Positions 6,514-15,046 are shown, counted from the first letter of the stretch. The stretch: DNA of 37,280 nt from JAFDWI01 sp964449375 (GCA_964449375.1 CAYVAS010000021.1:1-37280); one strand, 5' to 3'. Program-made: numbers and translations. The notes: generated by a model from the letters alone, not told the origin.

Positions 6514-7215
6514 TCAACCCACCCAGTTGCCGATGGCCGAGGTGATCACGGCGGCTCCCGCGGCGATGCCGAGCTGCCGCATCGCCGAGTACAGCCGGGA
6601 CCGGCCGGTGAAGGCGCCCAGCACCAGACCCACCGTGAACGCGGCGACCGCGCCCAACACGACCGAGGCCCCGATCGCGGCGTCGCCCTCGGTGAAGAAC
6701 CAGGGCAGCAGCGGCACCACCGCGCCGATCGCGAAAGCCACGAACGACGCCCCCGCCGCCAGCCACGGCGAACCCAGCGAATCGGGATCGACGCCGATCT
6801 CCTCACGGGCGTGGGTCTCCAGAGCCAGTTCCGGGGTGGCCATCGCATTGCGGGCCATCGCCTCGGCGACGTCCGCGTCGAAGCCGCGCTCCACGTAGAT
6901 CCGCACCAGCTCACGCACCTCCCACTCGGGGTTGTGCCGGAGCGAGTGGCGTTCGATCGCCAGCTCGCGTTCGAGCAGCTCCGCCTGGGCCCGCACCGAG
7001 ACGTACTCTCCCGCGGCCATCGAGACCGCTCCGGCCACCAGCCCGGCGATCCCCGCCAGCCGCACGGTGCCTCCCGCCGCGCTCGCCCCGGCGAACCCGA
7101 GGATGAGGGCCACGTTGGAGACCAGGCCGTCGGAGACACCGAAGACCGCGGCGCGGGCCCAACCTCCGGAGATGTCCCGGTGCTGATGGCCCAGCCCCGA
7201 AGCTTCTTCGACCAT
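6514..7215 (-). CDS. VIT1/CCC1-family iron/manganese transporter-like membrane protein
   Basis: The family moves Fe2+ or Mn2+ across membranes, out of the cytoplasm or into compartments. This 233-residue protein has the expected plan. RAAVFGVSDGLVSNVALILGF forms the first membrane segment, with the conserved Asp and Asn. VAGAVSMAAGEYVSVRAQ follows as the second. A Glu/Arg-rich cytoplasmic helical stretch (about 75-145, with ERGFDADVAEAMA) comes next, then three more hydrophobic segments ending SAIGNWVG. The ATG at 7215 lies 7 nt after TAGTTT, and only 24 bp separate it from rlmN. The frame extends far upstream, but only as a shadow of rlmN. The substrate is not provable from sequence. Confidence 0.87.
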   Translation of the reverse strand: MVEEASGLGHQHRDISGGWARAAVFGVSDGLVSNVALILGFAGASAAGGTVRLAGIAGLVAGAVSMAAGEYVSVRAQAELLERELAIERHSLRHNPEWEVRELVRIYVERGFDADVAEAMARNAMATPELALETHAREEIGVDPDSLGSPWLAAGASFVAFAIGAVVPLLPWFFTEGDAAIGASVVLGAVAAFTVGLVLGAFTGRSRLYSAMRQLGIAAGAAVITSAIGNWVG

Positions 7216-7222
7216 GCCAGGC

Positions 7223-7228
7223 AAACTA
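7223..7228 (-). promoter_or_regulatory. Candidate -10 box for the VIT1-like gene
   Basis: TAGTTT on the minus strand, 7 nt before the ATG at 7215. It overlaps the candidate box of rlmN on the opposite strand within the palindrome ACTAGT. Confidence 0.5.
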
Positions 7229-7232
7229 GTCA
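7227..7232 (+). promoter_or_regulatory. Weak candidate -10 box for rlmN
   Basis: TAGTCA, 7 nt before the ATG at 7240. The spacing fits the local pattern, but the last base is A instead of T. Confidence 0.3.
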
Positions 7233-7239
7233 AGTGTCC

Positions 7240-8268
7240 ATGACCCGGTACGAGCACGACCGTTCCACACTGGCCTCGCTCCTCGAGGACCTGCCGTCCT
7301 ACCGAATCGACCAGATCTGGGCCGGACTCTACGACCAGCTCCGCGAACCCCATGAGATCACCAACCTGCCCGTCGGTCTGCGCCGCGACCTCGACGAACG
7401 GTTCCCGAGCGCCCTCACCCCGGCCACGCTGTCCACCAGCGACGACGGTCAGACCCTCAAGTGGCTCCACACCCTCGGCGACGGCGCCACCATCGAGACC
7501 GTGCTCATGCACTACCCCCGTCGCTCCACGGTGTGCGTGTCCTCCCAGGCCGGTTGCGCCATGGGGTGCACCTTCTGTGCCACGGGCCAGGCGGGGTTCA
7601 CCCGGCACTGCACCACGGGCGAGATCGTCGAACAGGTCGTGCGGGCTGCCCGCACCGCCCGCGACGCAGGCCGGCGGCTGTCGAACGTGGTGTTCATGGG
7701 CATGGGCGAGCCGCTGGCGAACCTGGACCGGGTGTGGCCCGCGGTCCAGCGGCTCCACGACGCGCTCGGCCTGTCGGCCCGTCACCTGACCCTGTCGACC
7801 GTTGGTGTGGTCCCGGGGATCCGCCGGCTCGCCGAGGCGGACCTGCCGGTGAGCCTGGCGGTGTCGCTGCACGCCGCGAACGACGCGTTGCGCTCCAGCC
7901 TGGTGCCCCTGAACGACCGGTACCCACTGGACGTGCTGCACCAGGCCTGCGCGGACTACCTGGCCGTGCGGCGGCGCCGGCTGTCCCTGGAGTGGGCGCT
8001 CATCGACGGCGTCAACGACCGCGACGTCGACGTGGCCGAACTGGCCGAGTTCGCGCGGCCGCTGCGCGCGCACGTGAACCTGATCCCGCTCAACCCCACG
8101 GGCGGGTTCGCCACGAGAGGCTCACCGCCCGAGCGCGTGGCCGCGTTTCGAGACGCGCTGGAGACCGTCGGGGTGAACGCCACGGTGCGCGCCAATCGGG
8201 GCAACGAGATCGACGCCGCCTGCGGTCAACTCGCCGCGGTCACGCTCCGCCGCTCCCGCAGGACCTGA
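7240..8268 (+). CDS. rlmN: Dual-specificity 23S rRNA/tRNA (adenine-C2) methyltransferase, radical SAM
   Basis: RlmN methylates C2 of A2503 in 23S rRNA and A37 in some tRNAs, using radical SAM chemistry and a methyl-cysteine intermediate. The 342 residues contain the SAM cluster motif with Cys106, Cys110 and Cys113 in GCAMGCTFCATGQAGF. Also present are the GMGEPLAN motif, LSTVGVVPGIRRLAE, SLHAANDALRS and the C-terminal NRGNEIDAACGQL with the methyl-carrying cysteine (about Cys328); Cys99 in TVCVSSQ is the likely second catalytic cysteine. The ATG at 7240 is preferred; a GTG two codons upstream is possible. The frame is open far upstream, through the transporter gene, without homology. Confidence 0.96.
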   Translation: MTRYEHDRSTLASLLEDLPSYRIDQIWAGLYDQLREPHEITNLPVGLRRDLDERFPSALTPATLSTSDDGQTLKWLHTLGDGATIETVLMHYPRRSTVCVSSQAGCAMGCTFCATGQAGFTRHCTTGEIVEQVVRAARTARDAGRRLSNVVFMGMGEPLANLDRVWPAVQRLHDALGLSARHLTLSTVGVVPGIRRLAEADLPVSLAVSLHAANDALRSSLVPLNDRYPLDVLHQACADYLAVRRRRLSLEWALIDGVNDRDVDVAELAEFARPLRAHVNLIPLNPTGGFATRGSPPERVAAFRDALETVGVNATVRANRGNEIDAACGQLAAVTLRRSRRT

Positions 8269-8320
8269 CGGTTCGGCTCGCGGGACCGCCATCGAATCGT
8301 CCGGGGTCCACGGGGACGGG

Positions 8321-8326
8321 CAAAAT
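8321..8326 (+). promoter_or_regulatory. Candidate -10 box for the MaoC gene
   Basis: CAAAAT stands out in GC-rich surroundings and lies 7 nt before the ATG at 8334. It is the likely promoter of the acyl-CoA gene group that follows. Confidence 0.4.
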
Positions 8327-8333
8327 GGCCACC

Positions 8334-8792
8334 ATGACCACGATCATCGACGGTATCGACGGACTCAAGGCCGCGGTGGGCACCCACCTGGGCCACAGCG
8401 ACTGGTTGGAGGTCACCCAGGAGCGGGTGAACCTTTTCGCGGACGCCACCGGAGACCACCAGTGGATCCACGTCGACGTCGAACGCGCCACCGCCGAGAG
8501 CCCCTTCGGCGGTCCCATCGCCCACGGCTATCTCACCCTGTCCCTCGCCCCGGCGCTGGTTCCCCAGATCGTGAAGGTCGAGGGGTTCTCGATGGGGGTG
8601 AACTACGGCACCGCCAAGGTGCGGTTCCCCTCGCCGGTGCCGGTAGGTTCCCGCCTGCGGGTCGGCGCAGAACTGGTCGAGGTCACCGACGTCCCCGGCG
8701 GCGTGCAGGTCCAGATGCGCCTGACCTTCGAGGTCGAGGGTGCCGAAAAGCCCGCCTGCGTGGCCGAGGCGATCTACCGGTACCTGGTCTGA
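8334..8792 (+). CDS. MaoC-family (R)-specific enoyl-CoA hydratase-like protein
   Basis: Hot-dog-fold hydratases of this group add water to 2-enoyl-CoA. The 152-residue protein has VTQERVNLFADATGDHQWIHVD, containing the usual Asp41/His46 catalytic pair, then FGGPIAHGYLTLSL, the MaoC signature, and VNYGTAKVRFPSPVPVGSRLR. This is the compact NodN-like type often found beside fatty acyl-CoA genes in actinobacteria. Start: ATG 8334 fits both homology and the CAAAAT box; an in-frame ATG at 8325 would add three residues. The gene is followed after 28 bp by an acyl-CoA synthetase, so beta-oxidation or a related acyl-CoA route is likely. The true substrate is unknown. Confidence 0.9.
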   Translation: MTTIIDGIDGLKAAVGTHLGHSDWLEVTQERVNLFADATGDHQWIHVDVERATAESPFGGPIAHGYLTLSLAPALVPQIVKVEGFSMGVNYGTAKVRFPSPVPVGSRLRVGAELVEVTDVPGGVQVQMRLTFEVEGAEKPACVAEAIYRYLV

Positions 8793-8820
8793 GCCGTCAC
8801 ATGAGGGTCGGCTGTCCGCC

Positions 8821-10380
8821 GTGGCGCGGGTGACCGCCGCGCTCGCCGACCGCTTCGAGGCGGTCGTGGACGCCAACGGCGACCTGCCTGCGGTCGACAC
8901 CGGCGAATCGGTGATCTCCTTCGCCGAGCTGGACGCACGGGCGAACCGGGTCGCCCACTGGCTGGCCGAAACCGGTCTGGAGGTGGGCGATCGGATCGGC
9001 CTGGCCCTGTGGAACCGGATCGAGCACCTCGAGCTGCTGTTGGGCACGTTCAAGGCCCGGATGATCCCGGTCAACGTCAACTGCCGCTACACCGCTCCCG
9101 AGACCGAGGCGTTGCTCGTCGACGCCGCCGTCGCCGTGGTCGTCCACGAACCCACCGCAAGTGCGACGATCTCGGAAGCCTCCGCGGGGCACGACTGGCT
9201 CACCGTCGCGGTCGGCGGGCCCTTCGCGGAGGCACTCGCCGGCGCGAAGTCGGCACGGCCGACAGTGGTCCGCAGCGGCGACGACCCGTACCTGCTCTAC
9301 ACCGGGGGCTCGACGGGCACCCCCAAGGCGGTCCACTGGCGCCAGGCCGACCTGATCGCCGCGACCATGTCGGGTGCCGCGCAACGCAGTCCGGGCAGCC
9401 GGATGCTGCCGGCCAGCCCGCTCACCCACGGCACCGCCCAGTGGATCACCCTTTCCACGCTGCTCGCCGGGGGCACGGTGGTTCTCGGGCCGCTCCACGG
9501 TCTGGACGCTCCCGGTCTGTGGGACCGGGTCGAGGCGGGCCGGGTCTCCCGGCTGGTGATTGTCGGCGACGCCTTCGCCCGGCCGCTGCTGGACGCGCTC
9601 GACGCCGAGCCGGACCGGTGGGACCTCTCGTCGTTGGTCGCGATCACCTCCGGCGGGGCGCGCTGGTCCCCGACCACCCAGCAGGGCCTGCTCGAGCATC
9701 TGCCCCACGTGGCGATGGTCAACAGTTTCGGTGCCTCCGAAACCGGTGGTCAGGGTTCGGAGGTGGCCTTCGCGGGGGCGCCCCGTCCCGAGCGCGCCGG
9801 TCTGTTGCAGTTCGACCCGGGCGAGACGACCGTGGTGCTCGACGACGAGGGCCGCCCGATCTCGCCGGGTTCCGACGCCGTGGGACGTCTGGCCCGACAG
9901 GGACCGGTGCCGCTGGGCTACTACCAGGACCCCGAGCACTCCCGGGAGGTGTTCCCGGTGATCGACGGGGTCCGCTACGCCATTCCGGGAGATCTCGCCC
10001 GCGTCACCGCCGAGGGGGACATCCTGGTGCTGGGGCGGGACCGCAACGTGATCAACTCCGGCGGCGAGAAGGTCTTCGCCGAGGAGGTCGAGGCCCGGCT
10101 CATGACCCACCCGGACGTGACCGAGGCGGTGGTGGTGGGCATCCCCGACGAGCGGTGGGGCGAGAGCATCGGCGCGCTGGTCACGTTGCGGCCGGGTGCC
10201 GACCCTTCGACCGACGAGCTCGTCGACCACTGCGCCCAGGTGCTGGCCCGCTTCAAGATCCCGCGTCGGGTGCGGATCGTCGACACGATCCGGCATCTGC
10301 CCACCGGCAAGCTCGACCGGTCCTGGGCGGCCGCTACGATCGGCGCCACCCGCACCGACCGAGAGGGCCCGGCCCGATGA
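8821..10380 (+). CDS. Acyl-CoA synthetase (AMP-forming), first of a tandem pair
   Basis: Activates a carboxylic acid to its acyl-CoA through an acyl-adenylate. The 519 residues form an ANL-superfamily enzyme. The P-loop YLLYTGGSTGTPKAVHW begins about residue 157, NSFGASETGG is near 302, and GDLARVTAEGDILVLGRD and NSGGEKVFAEEVE form the hinge and C-terminal domain. The catalytic lysine is Lys497 in PTGKLDR. The start is uncertain: GTG 8821 was chosen (28 bp after the MaoC stop), with GTG 8830 as alternative; no good ribosome site is seen. Its stop overlaps the next gene as ATGA. It is a FadD-like protein of unknown substrate. Confidence 0.9.
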   Translation: MARVTAALADRFEAVVDANGDLPAVDTGESVISFAELDARANRVAHWLAETGLEVGDRIGLALWNRIEHLELLLGTFKARMIPVNVNCRYTAPETEALLVDAAVAVVVHEPTASATISEASAGHDWLTVAVGGPFAEALAGAKSARPTVVRSGDDPYLLYTGGSTGTPKAVHWRQADLIAATMSGAAQRSPGSRMLPASPLTHGTAQWITLSTLLAGGTVVLGPLHGLDAPGLWDRVEAGRVSRLVIVGDAFARPLLDALDAEPDRWDLSSLVAITSGGARWSPTTQQGLLEHLPHVAMVNSFGASETGGQGSEVAFAGAPRPERAGLLQFDPGETTVVLDDEGRPISPGSDAVGRLARQGPVPLGYYQDPEHSREVFPVIDGVRYAIPGDLARVTAEGDILVLGRDRNVINSGGEKVFAEEVEARLMTHPDVTEAVVVGIPDERWGESIGALVTLRPGADPSTDELVDHCAQVLARFKIPRRVRIVDTIRHLPTGKLDRSWAAATIGATRTDREGPAR

Positions 10381-12035
10381 GCGAGTTCAACCTTGCCGAT
10401 GTCTTCGACACGGTCGCCGACACGATCCCCGACACCGAGTGCATCGTGTGGCGCGACCGCCGCCTGTCGTACGCCCAGGTGGCCGACCGTTCGAACCGCC
10501 TGGCTCGCCATCTCGCCGACCGCGGTCTGGGTTGCCACACCGAACGGGGCGACCTGGACGGGCACGAGTCGGGCCAGGACCATCTGGCGCTGTACCTGAC
10601 CAACGGCAACGAGTACGTCGAGGCGATGATCGGGGCCTACAAGGCCCGCGTGGCCCCCTTCAACGTCAACTACCGGTACGTCGCCGCGGAACTGCGCTAC
10701 CTGCTCGCGGACGCCCGCGCCCGGGCCGTGGTCTACGGCGCCAGTTTCGCGCCGGTCCTGGACGAGGTACGCGGCGACCTGGACGATCTGGAGGTGCTCA
10801 TCCAGGTCGACGACGACGGCGGAGCCACCCCCCTGCTGGAGGGCGCGGTGGCCTACGAGGACGTGATCGCCGGCGAGGAGCCGGGTCGACCCGCGGTGCG
10901 TCCCTCCCCCGACGACCTCTACATCCTCTACACCGGCGGCACCACCGGCATGCCCAAGGGGGTGTTGTGGCGTCAGGCCGACATCTACGTGGCCGCGATG
11001 GGCGGCCGACCCATCGGCAGCACCGAGGTGCTCGCCGGCTATGAGTCCCTGGCCCAGAACGCCTCCAACGCTCCCGGAGCGGTGAAGATGATGTGTGTGC
11101 CGCCGTTCATGCACGGCGCCTCCCAGTGGGGGATGTTCAACACCTTCACCGGCGGAGGGACCCTGGTCGTCCAGAACGAGGTCCGCCGGCTCGACGCCGC
11201 CGACGTGCTCGCCACCGCGGCCCGCGAGGGGGTGCTGACGCTGTTGAGCGTCGGCGATGCGATCGGCCGCCCCCTGATCGAGGAGATGGAGACGGGTGAC
11301 CACGACCTGTCGTCGTTGATGGTGTTCGTCAACGGCGGTGCCGTGCTCAACCCGACGCTGAAGGACCGGGCGATCGCCGCCGTGGAGGGGATGATGGTCT
11401 ACGACGCGGTGGGCGCCTCGGAGACCGGCGCGCAGATGACGCACTTCTCCACCGCCGCCGAGGCCGCGAGCTCCGGGACCTTCCAACCCGGACCCGACAC
11501 CGTGGTCGCCGATGCCGAGCTGACCCGGATCCTGGAACCCGGCGAGGACGCCACGGGCTGGCTCGCCCAACGCGGCCGGGTACCGCTGGGGTATCTGGGA
11601 GACCCCGACAAGACCGCCCGGACCTTCCCGGTGATCGCCGGTGAACGCTGCGCGATCCCCGGCGACCGGGCCCGGATCCGGGCCGACGGCGTGATCGAAC
11701 TGCTCGGGCGGGATTCGGTCACGATCAACTCCGGCGGCGAGAAGATCTTCGCCGAGGAGGTGGAACAGGCCATCGCCCACCACTCGGCCGTCTACGACGT
11801 GGTGGTCGTGGGTCGCCCCAGCGAACGCTGGGGCTCGGAGGTCGTCGCCCTGGTACAGATCCACGACGGCATGAACGCCACGGTCGAGGATCTCGCCGCC
11901 GAGGCGGCTCGGCACGTCGCCCGCTACAAACTGCCCAAGGACTGGATCTTCCTGCCGGCGCTGCAGCGGTCCCCGGCGGGCAAGGCCGACTACCGCTGGG
12001 CCCGGTCCGTCGCCGAAGGCGACGCGGAAGCCTGA
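10377..12035 (+). CDS. Acyl-CoA synthetase (AMP-forming), second of a tandem pair
   Basis: A second ANL ligase of 552 residues, related to but clearly distinct from the preceding one. It has the insertion GLGCHTERGDLDGHESGQDH near residue 50, typical of a subgroup of actinobacterial acyl-CoA synthetases, then NVNYRYVAAELRYLL. The P-loop YILYTGGTTGMPKG is at about 182-195, VGASETGAQ follows, then INSGGEKIFAEEVE, and catalytic Lys536 lies in PAGKADYRW. The ATG at 10377 overlaps the upstream stop (ATGA), implying coupled translation. Two neighbouring ligases probably activate different acids or different steps of one pathway, possibly steroid or aromatic side-chain breakdown; that is inference. 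Confidence 0.92.
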   Translation: MSEFNLADVFDTVADTIPDTECIVWRDRRLSYAQVADRSNRLARHLADRGLGCHTERGDLDGHESGQDHLALYLTNGNEYVEAMIGAYKARVAPFNVNYRYVAAELRYLLADARARAVVYGASFAPVLDEVRGDLDDLEVLIQVDDDGGATPLLEGAVAYEDVIAGEEPGRPAVRPSPDDLYILYTGGTTGMPKGVLWRQADIYVAAMGGRPIGSTEVLAGYESLAQNASNAPGAVKMMCVPPFMHGASQWGMFNTFTGGGTLVVQNEVRRLDAADVLATAAREGVLTLLSVGDAIGRPLIEEMETGDHDLSSLMVFVNGGAVLNPTLKDRAIAAVEGMMVYDAVGASETGAQMTHFSTAAEAASSGTFQPGPDTVVADAELTRILEPGEDATGWLAQRGRVPLGYLGDPDKTARTFPVIAGERCAIPGDRARIRADGVIELLGRDSVTINSGGEKIFAEEVEQAIAHHSAVYDVVVVGRPSERWGSEVVALVQIHDGMNATVEDLAAEAARHVARYKLPKDWIFLPALQRSPAGKADYRWARSVAEGDAEA

Positions 12036-12042
12036 GGCGACG

Positions 12043-12921
12043 ATGGACGACACCTTCGTCGATGCGGACGGCACCCGGCTCCATCTGGTCGCCGAGGGCT
12101 CCGGTCCCACGGTGGTGCTGCTGCACGGCTGGCCGGAGTTCTGGTGGTCCTGGCGGCATCAGCTCCCCGCCCTGGCCGAGGCCGGGTTCCGCGCGGTGGC
12201 CTTCGACCTGCCCGGGTTCGGCGACTCCGACAAGCCGGACCGGGACTACACCGAGGAGTGGGTGAACGCCACCCTCGCAACGGCGATCCGTGGGCTGCTC
12301 GACCCCGGCGAGCGGTGCGTCGTCGTGGGCCACGACTGGGGCGGCCTGCTGGTGTGGCCCTTCGCCCGACGGTACCCCGAGCTGCTCGCCGGCGTGGTCG
12401 GCGTGAACACACCCGATCTGCCCCGCGGCACGATGCCGCCGCTGGCGGTCATGGCAAAGGTGTTCACCGGTCACCCCAACTACATCATGCAGTTCCAGGA
12501 CCCGGGGCCCGCCGACTGGATCCTCGCCCGGGACGTCACCGCGTGGATGGACTTCATGTACCGCGGTCCGGCCACGCGCCGTCACGAGGTCTTCGACGAC
12601 GACGTGTTGAGCCGGTACATCGAGGTGTTCAGCCGGCCCGGCGCGGTCACCCCGACGCTGAGCTACTACCGGAACATGGACACCAACTGGCACGCGGCCG
12701 CGGCGCTGGACGAACGGATCGACCTGCCGGCGTTGATGATCTGCGCCGAAGGCGACCCGGTACTCACCCCGGCGATGTCCGAGGGCATGGAGGAACGGGT
12801 CGCGGACCTGCAACGGGTGATCATCGACGACTGCGGCCACTGGACGCAGCAGGAACAACCCGCTGCCACCAACGCCGCGCTCATCGAGTTCTGCACCCGA
12901 GTCCTGCACGGCCGGAGCTGA
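12043..12921 (+). CDS. Alpha/beta hydrolase of the epoxide hydrolase family
   Basis: The 292 residues match soluble epoxide hydrolases. The oxyanion region is LLHGWPEFWWSWRHQ. The nucleophile is Asp98 in VVGHDWGG, the acid Asp238 in AEGDPVL and the base His266 in CGHWTQQEQP. Two lid tyrosines are plausible: Tyr173 in MDFMYRG and Tyr208 or Tyr209 in SYYRNMDTNW. An aspartate nucleophile with lid tyrosines favours epoxide hydrolase; haloalkane dehalogenases share the Asp but not these tyrosines. The gene begins 7 bp after the second acyl-CoA synthetase and is probably in the same transcript. It is cytoplasmic, with no signal peptide. Confidence 0.88.
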   Translation: MDDTFVDADGTRLHLVAEGSGPTVVLLHGWPEFWWSWRHQLPALAEAGFRAVAFDLPGFGDSDKPDRDYTEEWVNATLATAIRGLLDPGERCVVVGHDWGGLLVWPFARRYPELLAGVVGVNTPDLPRGTMPPLAVMAKVFTGHPNYIMQFQDPGPADWILARDVTAWMDFMYRGPATRRHEVFDDDVLSRYIEVFSRPGAVTPTLSYYRNMDTNWHAAAALDERIDLPALMICAEGDPVLTPAMSEGMEERVADLQRVIIDDCGHWTQQEQPAATNAALIEFCTRVLHGRS

Positions 12922-12927
12922 GCGTCC

Positions 12928-14313
12928 TCAGTCCTCCTGGAGCGTCTGGACCAGGTCGCGGTAGCCGGGAAGGGCCCGCACCGTCGCCAGGTCGTCCTCG
13001 TTCTCGATCAGCCGTGGTGCTCGGAAACCCGCCTCCACGGCCCGGATCAGCCACGACAGCCCCGCCTGGGCGTCACCGGCCTTGGCCCAGGAACACGCCA
13101 CCTCGTAACTGGACTGGGCCGGGCTGCGCCGGCCGTCGGCCACGAGCCGTTCGCCCACCACGGCGGCCTCGCGGTAGGCGCCGGTGAAGTGCAGATGGTT
13201 CTGGAGCTGCGCGGTGGCGTCCACCGCCTGCTCGTCGCCCTCGAGGAGTCGTTCGGCGAGCGGGACGGCGATCTGGGCGCCGGCGATCACCCGGGCGACC
13301 ACCAGGTTCGGCGGAGTCGGGGCGATCGAGAAGGCCTGGGCGAAGAGCTGCACCGCTTCGGTGCTGCGCCCCTGAGCCGCGGCGATCGACGCGGAGAGGT
13401 GCGGGCTCACCCCACCGCGCCCGGTGGCCTCCAGCAGCAGGTTCTCGGCTTCGGCGGCGTCACCGACCCGAAGCGCGTCCCACGCGGCGGCTTCGAGTCG
13501 GTCCGGATCCACCGGGCGTGCGGGTTGCCGGGGCGGTGGGGGCACCAGGTGCAGGTCGGGCCGTCCCCGCCGGGACCGGCGCTTGGAGCGCCGCGGCGGA
13601 TCGTCGCGACGCGGCGGTGGGTCGTCGAAGGAGGTTCCCCGGCCGCTTCCCATGGCCAGTCCCCGCCCACCGCCCAGGTAGCCCTCCTGCATGGCTTCGG
13701 CCAGGTTCATCAGCCCGAGCATGGCGATGAACACCGCCGCGAAGGTGTGACCCGAGAAGAACAGCACCAGGGTGGCCAACCCGGCGGCGCCCAGCGAGCT
13801 GTACCGGGCGGCGCGCAGGCCCCACAGCGTGCGGGTGACCTGGCCACCGTCGAGAGGCAGCAGGGGAAGCAGGTTGGCCATCGACCACCAGAAGTTGATG
13901 TACCACACCAGGTAGAGCACGAAGTTCCACCGCGAGAACTCCGGGAACAGCACGTTGCCCTCGTAGAGCGCCTTGGCGGGGATCGCCAGCACGAGGACCC
14001 CGGCGATCACCCCTGACAGGCTGACCATCACCGAGCGCCACTTGGGCAGCTCCCGCTGGCCGTGGGTCAGCCCCCAGAACGCGGTGATGGTGATCCGGGG
14101 ATGTTGGGCGTTCATCCGGTAGGCCACCGCGTGGCCGAGTTCGTGCACCAGGATCGACACGAACACGATGCCGATCCAGATCGCCAGGAACACCAATCGG
14201 TTCCCCGGCCAGGCCTGGATGGTGCTGGCGCCCAGGAGCGCGGCGATCAGGAAGAAGGGCCATTCGACCGTGAGCGGTATCGAGCCGATGCGGAGCTGGC
14301 GTCGGCCGGACAT
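12928..14313 (-). CDS. Site-2-protease-like M50 metalloprotease with C-terminal helical-repeat region
   Basis: A 461-residue membrane protein. The N-terminal half carries five or six hydrophobic segments, the zinc motif HELGH at residues 57-61 and the second metal motif NLLPLLPLDGG at 147-157, the full M50 signature. A basic/proline-rich linker (about 225-280, many Arg, Asp and Pro) follows. The C-terminal 180 residues are soluble, Ala- and Leu-rich helices suggestive of TPR-like repeats. M50 proteases cut transmembrane substrates such as anti-sigma factors; the helical tail may choose the substrate. The ATG at 14313 lies 6 nt after TATGCT. The 3' end is 6 bp from the convergent epoxide hydrolase gene. 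Confidence 0.9.
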   Translation of the reverse strand: MSGRRQLRIGSIPLTVEWPFFLIAALLGASTIQAWPGNRLVFLAIWIGIVFVSILVHELGHAVAYRMNAQHPRITITAFWGLTHGQRELPKWRSVMVSLSGVIAGVLVLAIPAKALYEGNVLFPEFSRWNFVLYLVWYINFWWSMANLLPLLPLDGGQVTRTLWGLRAARYSSLGAAGLATLVLFFSGHTFAAVFIAMLGLMNLAEAMQEGYLGGGRGLAMGSGRGTSFDDPPPRRDDPPRRSKRRSRRGRPDLHLVPPPPRQPARPVDPDRLEAAAWDALRVGDAAEAENLLLEATGRGGVSPHLSASIAAAQGRSTEAVQLFAQAFSIAPTPPNLVVARVIAGAQIAVPLAERLLEGDEQAVDATAQLQNHLHFTGAYREAAVVGERLVADGRRSPAQSSYEVACSWAKAGDAQAGLSWLIRAVEAGFRAPRLIENEDDLATVRALPGYRDLVQTLQED

Positions 14314-14319
14314 TCCCCC

Positions 14320-14325
14320 AGCATA
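14320..14325 (-). promoter_or_regulatory. Candidate -10 box for the M50 protease gene
   Basis: TATGCT on the minus strand, 6 nt (GGGGGA) before the ATG at 14313; divergent from menG. Confidence 0.5.
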
Positions 14326-14348
14326 GGGAGGCCCCTCGTTCCACGCCG

Positions 14349-14354
14349 TAGCAT
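14349..14354 (+). promoter_or_regulatory. Candidate -10 box for the menG-menF-menD-menH transcript
   Basis: TAGCAT, 8 nt before the menG GTG. The intervening CCGGAGGC could also serve as a weak ribosome site. Confidence 0.5.
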
Positions 14355-14362
14355 CCGGAGGC

Positions 14363-15046
14363 GTGAGTGACCTTCCGCGCGGGGCCGCCAAGGCCGAGGC
14401 GGTGCGCTCGATGTTCGATGCGATCGCGCCGCGTTACGACCTGATGAACCGGCTCATGACGTTCCGCCTCGACGTGGGCTGGCGGCGCCGCACCGTGGAC
14501 CGGCTCGGATTGCCCTCCGGATCGGTGGTCCTCGACGTGGCCTGCGGCACCGGGGATCTGTGCCGCGACCTGGTGCGCGCCGGTCACCGGCCCGTCGGCG
14601 TGGACTTCTCGCACGGGATGCTCACCGCGGCGCGTACCGGCGCACCGCTGATCAACGCGGACGCGTCGGCCCTGCCGGTCGCTGACGCGTCGGTGGACGG
14701 GGTGACCTGCGGGTTCGCGCTACGGAACTTCGTCGCGCTGGAACCGGTGCTGGCCGAGACCGCACGGGTGCTGCGCCCCGAGGGCCGGATCGCCCTGCTG
14801 GAGGTGGCCACCCCGCCGAACCCGCTGATGCGGTTCGGCCACGGGATCTACTTCGGTCAGGTCGTGCCCCGGCTGGGCGCGCTGCTCTCGGACCCGGACG
14901 CCTACCGCTACCTACCGGACTCGGTGGCCTATCTGCCCGACACCGACACCCTGTTGGCGATGGTGGCCGACGCGGGCTTCGACCGGGTCGAACGGGTGGA
15001 GCTCACCGGTGGCATCGCCCAGCTGATCACGGCGACGCGACGGTGA
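14363..15046 (+). CDS. menG: Demethylmenaquinone methyltransferase (UbiE/MenG family)
   Basis: SAM-dependent C-methylation of demethylmenaquinone, the last step of menaquinone synthesis. The 227 residues include MFDAIAPRYDLMNRLMTF and the SAM-binding motif VVLDVACGTGDL. VGVDFSHGMLTAA, VTCGFALRNF and EGRIALLEVATPPNP follow, all in UbiE order. GTG at 14363 is the start: family homology begins within 15 residues, and TAGCAT lies 8 nt upstream. It leads a men operon and overlaps menF as GTGA, which supports a menaquinone role over ubiquinone. Confidence 0.94.
   Translation: MSDLPRGAAKAEAVRSMFDAIAPRYDLMNRLMTFRLDVGWRRRTVDRLGLPSGSVVLDVACGTGDLCRDLVRAGHRPVGVDFSHGMLTAARTGAPLINADASALPVADASVDGVTCGFALRNFVALEPVLAETARVLRPEGRIALLEVATPPNPLMRFGHGIYFGQVVPRLGALLSDPDAYRYLPDSVAYLPDTDTLLAMVADAGFDRVERVELTGGIAQLITATRR

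Noticed and set aside
8801..8833. Short ATG frame between the MaoC and first acyl-CoA synthetase genes
   Set aside because: Eleven codons, out of frame, no conserved features; unlikely to be more than chance, though translation there would overlap the GTG start.
8797..12110. Long minus-strand open frames opposite the acyl-CoA synthetase genes (up to 711 codons)
   Set aside because: High-GC DNA leaves few stops on the opposite strand; the translations are low-complexity and lack motifs, while the plus-strand proteins show all ANL signatures.
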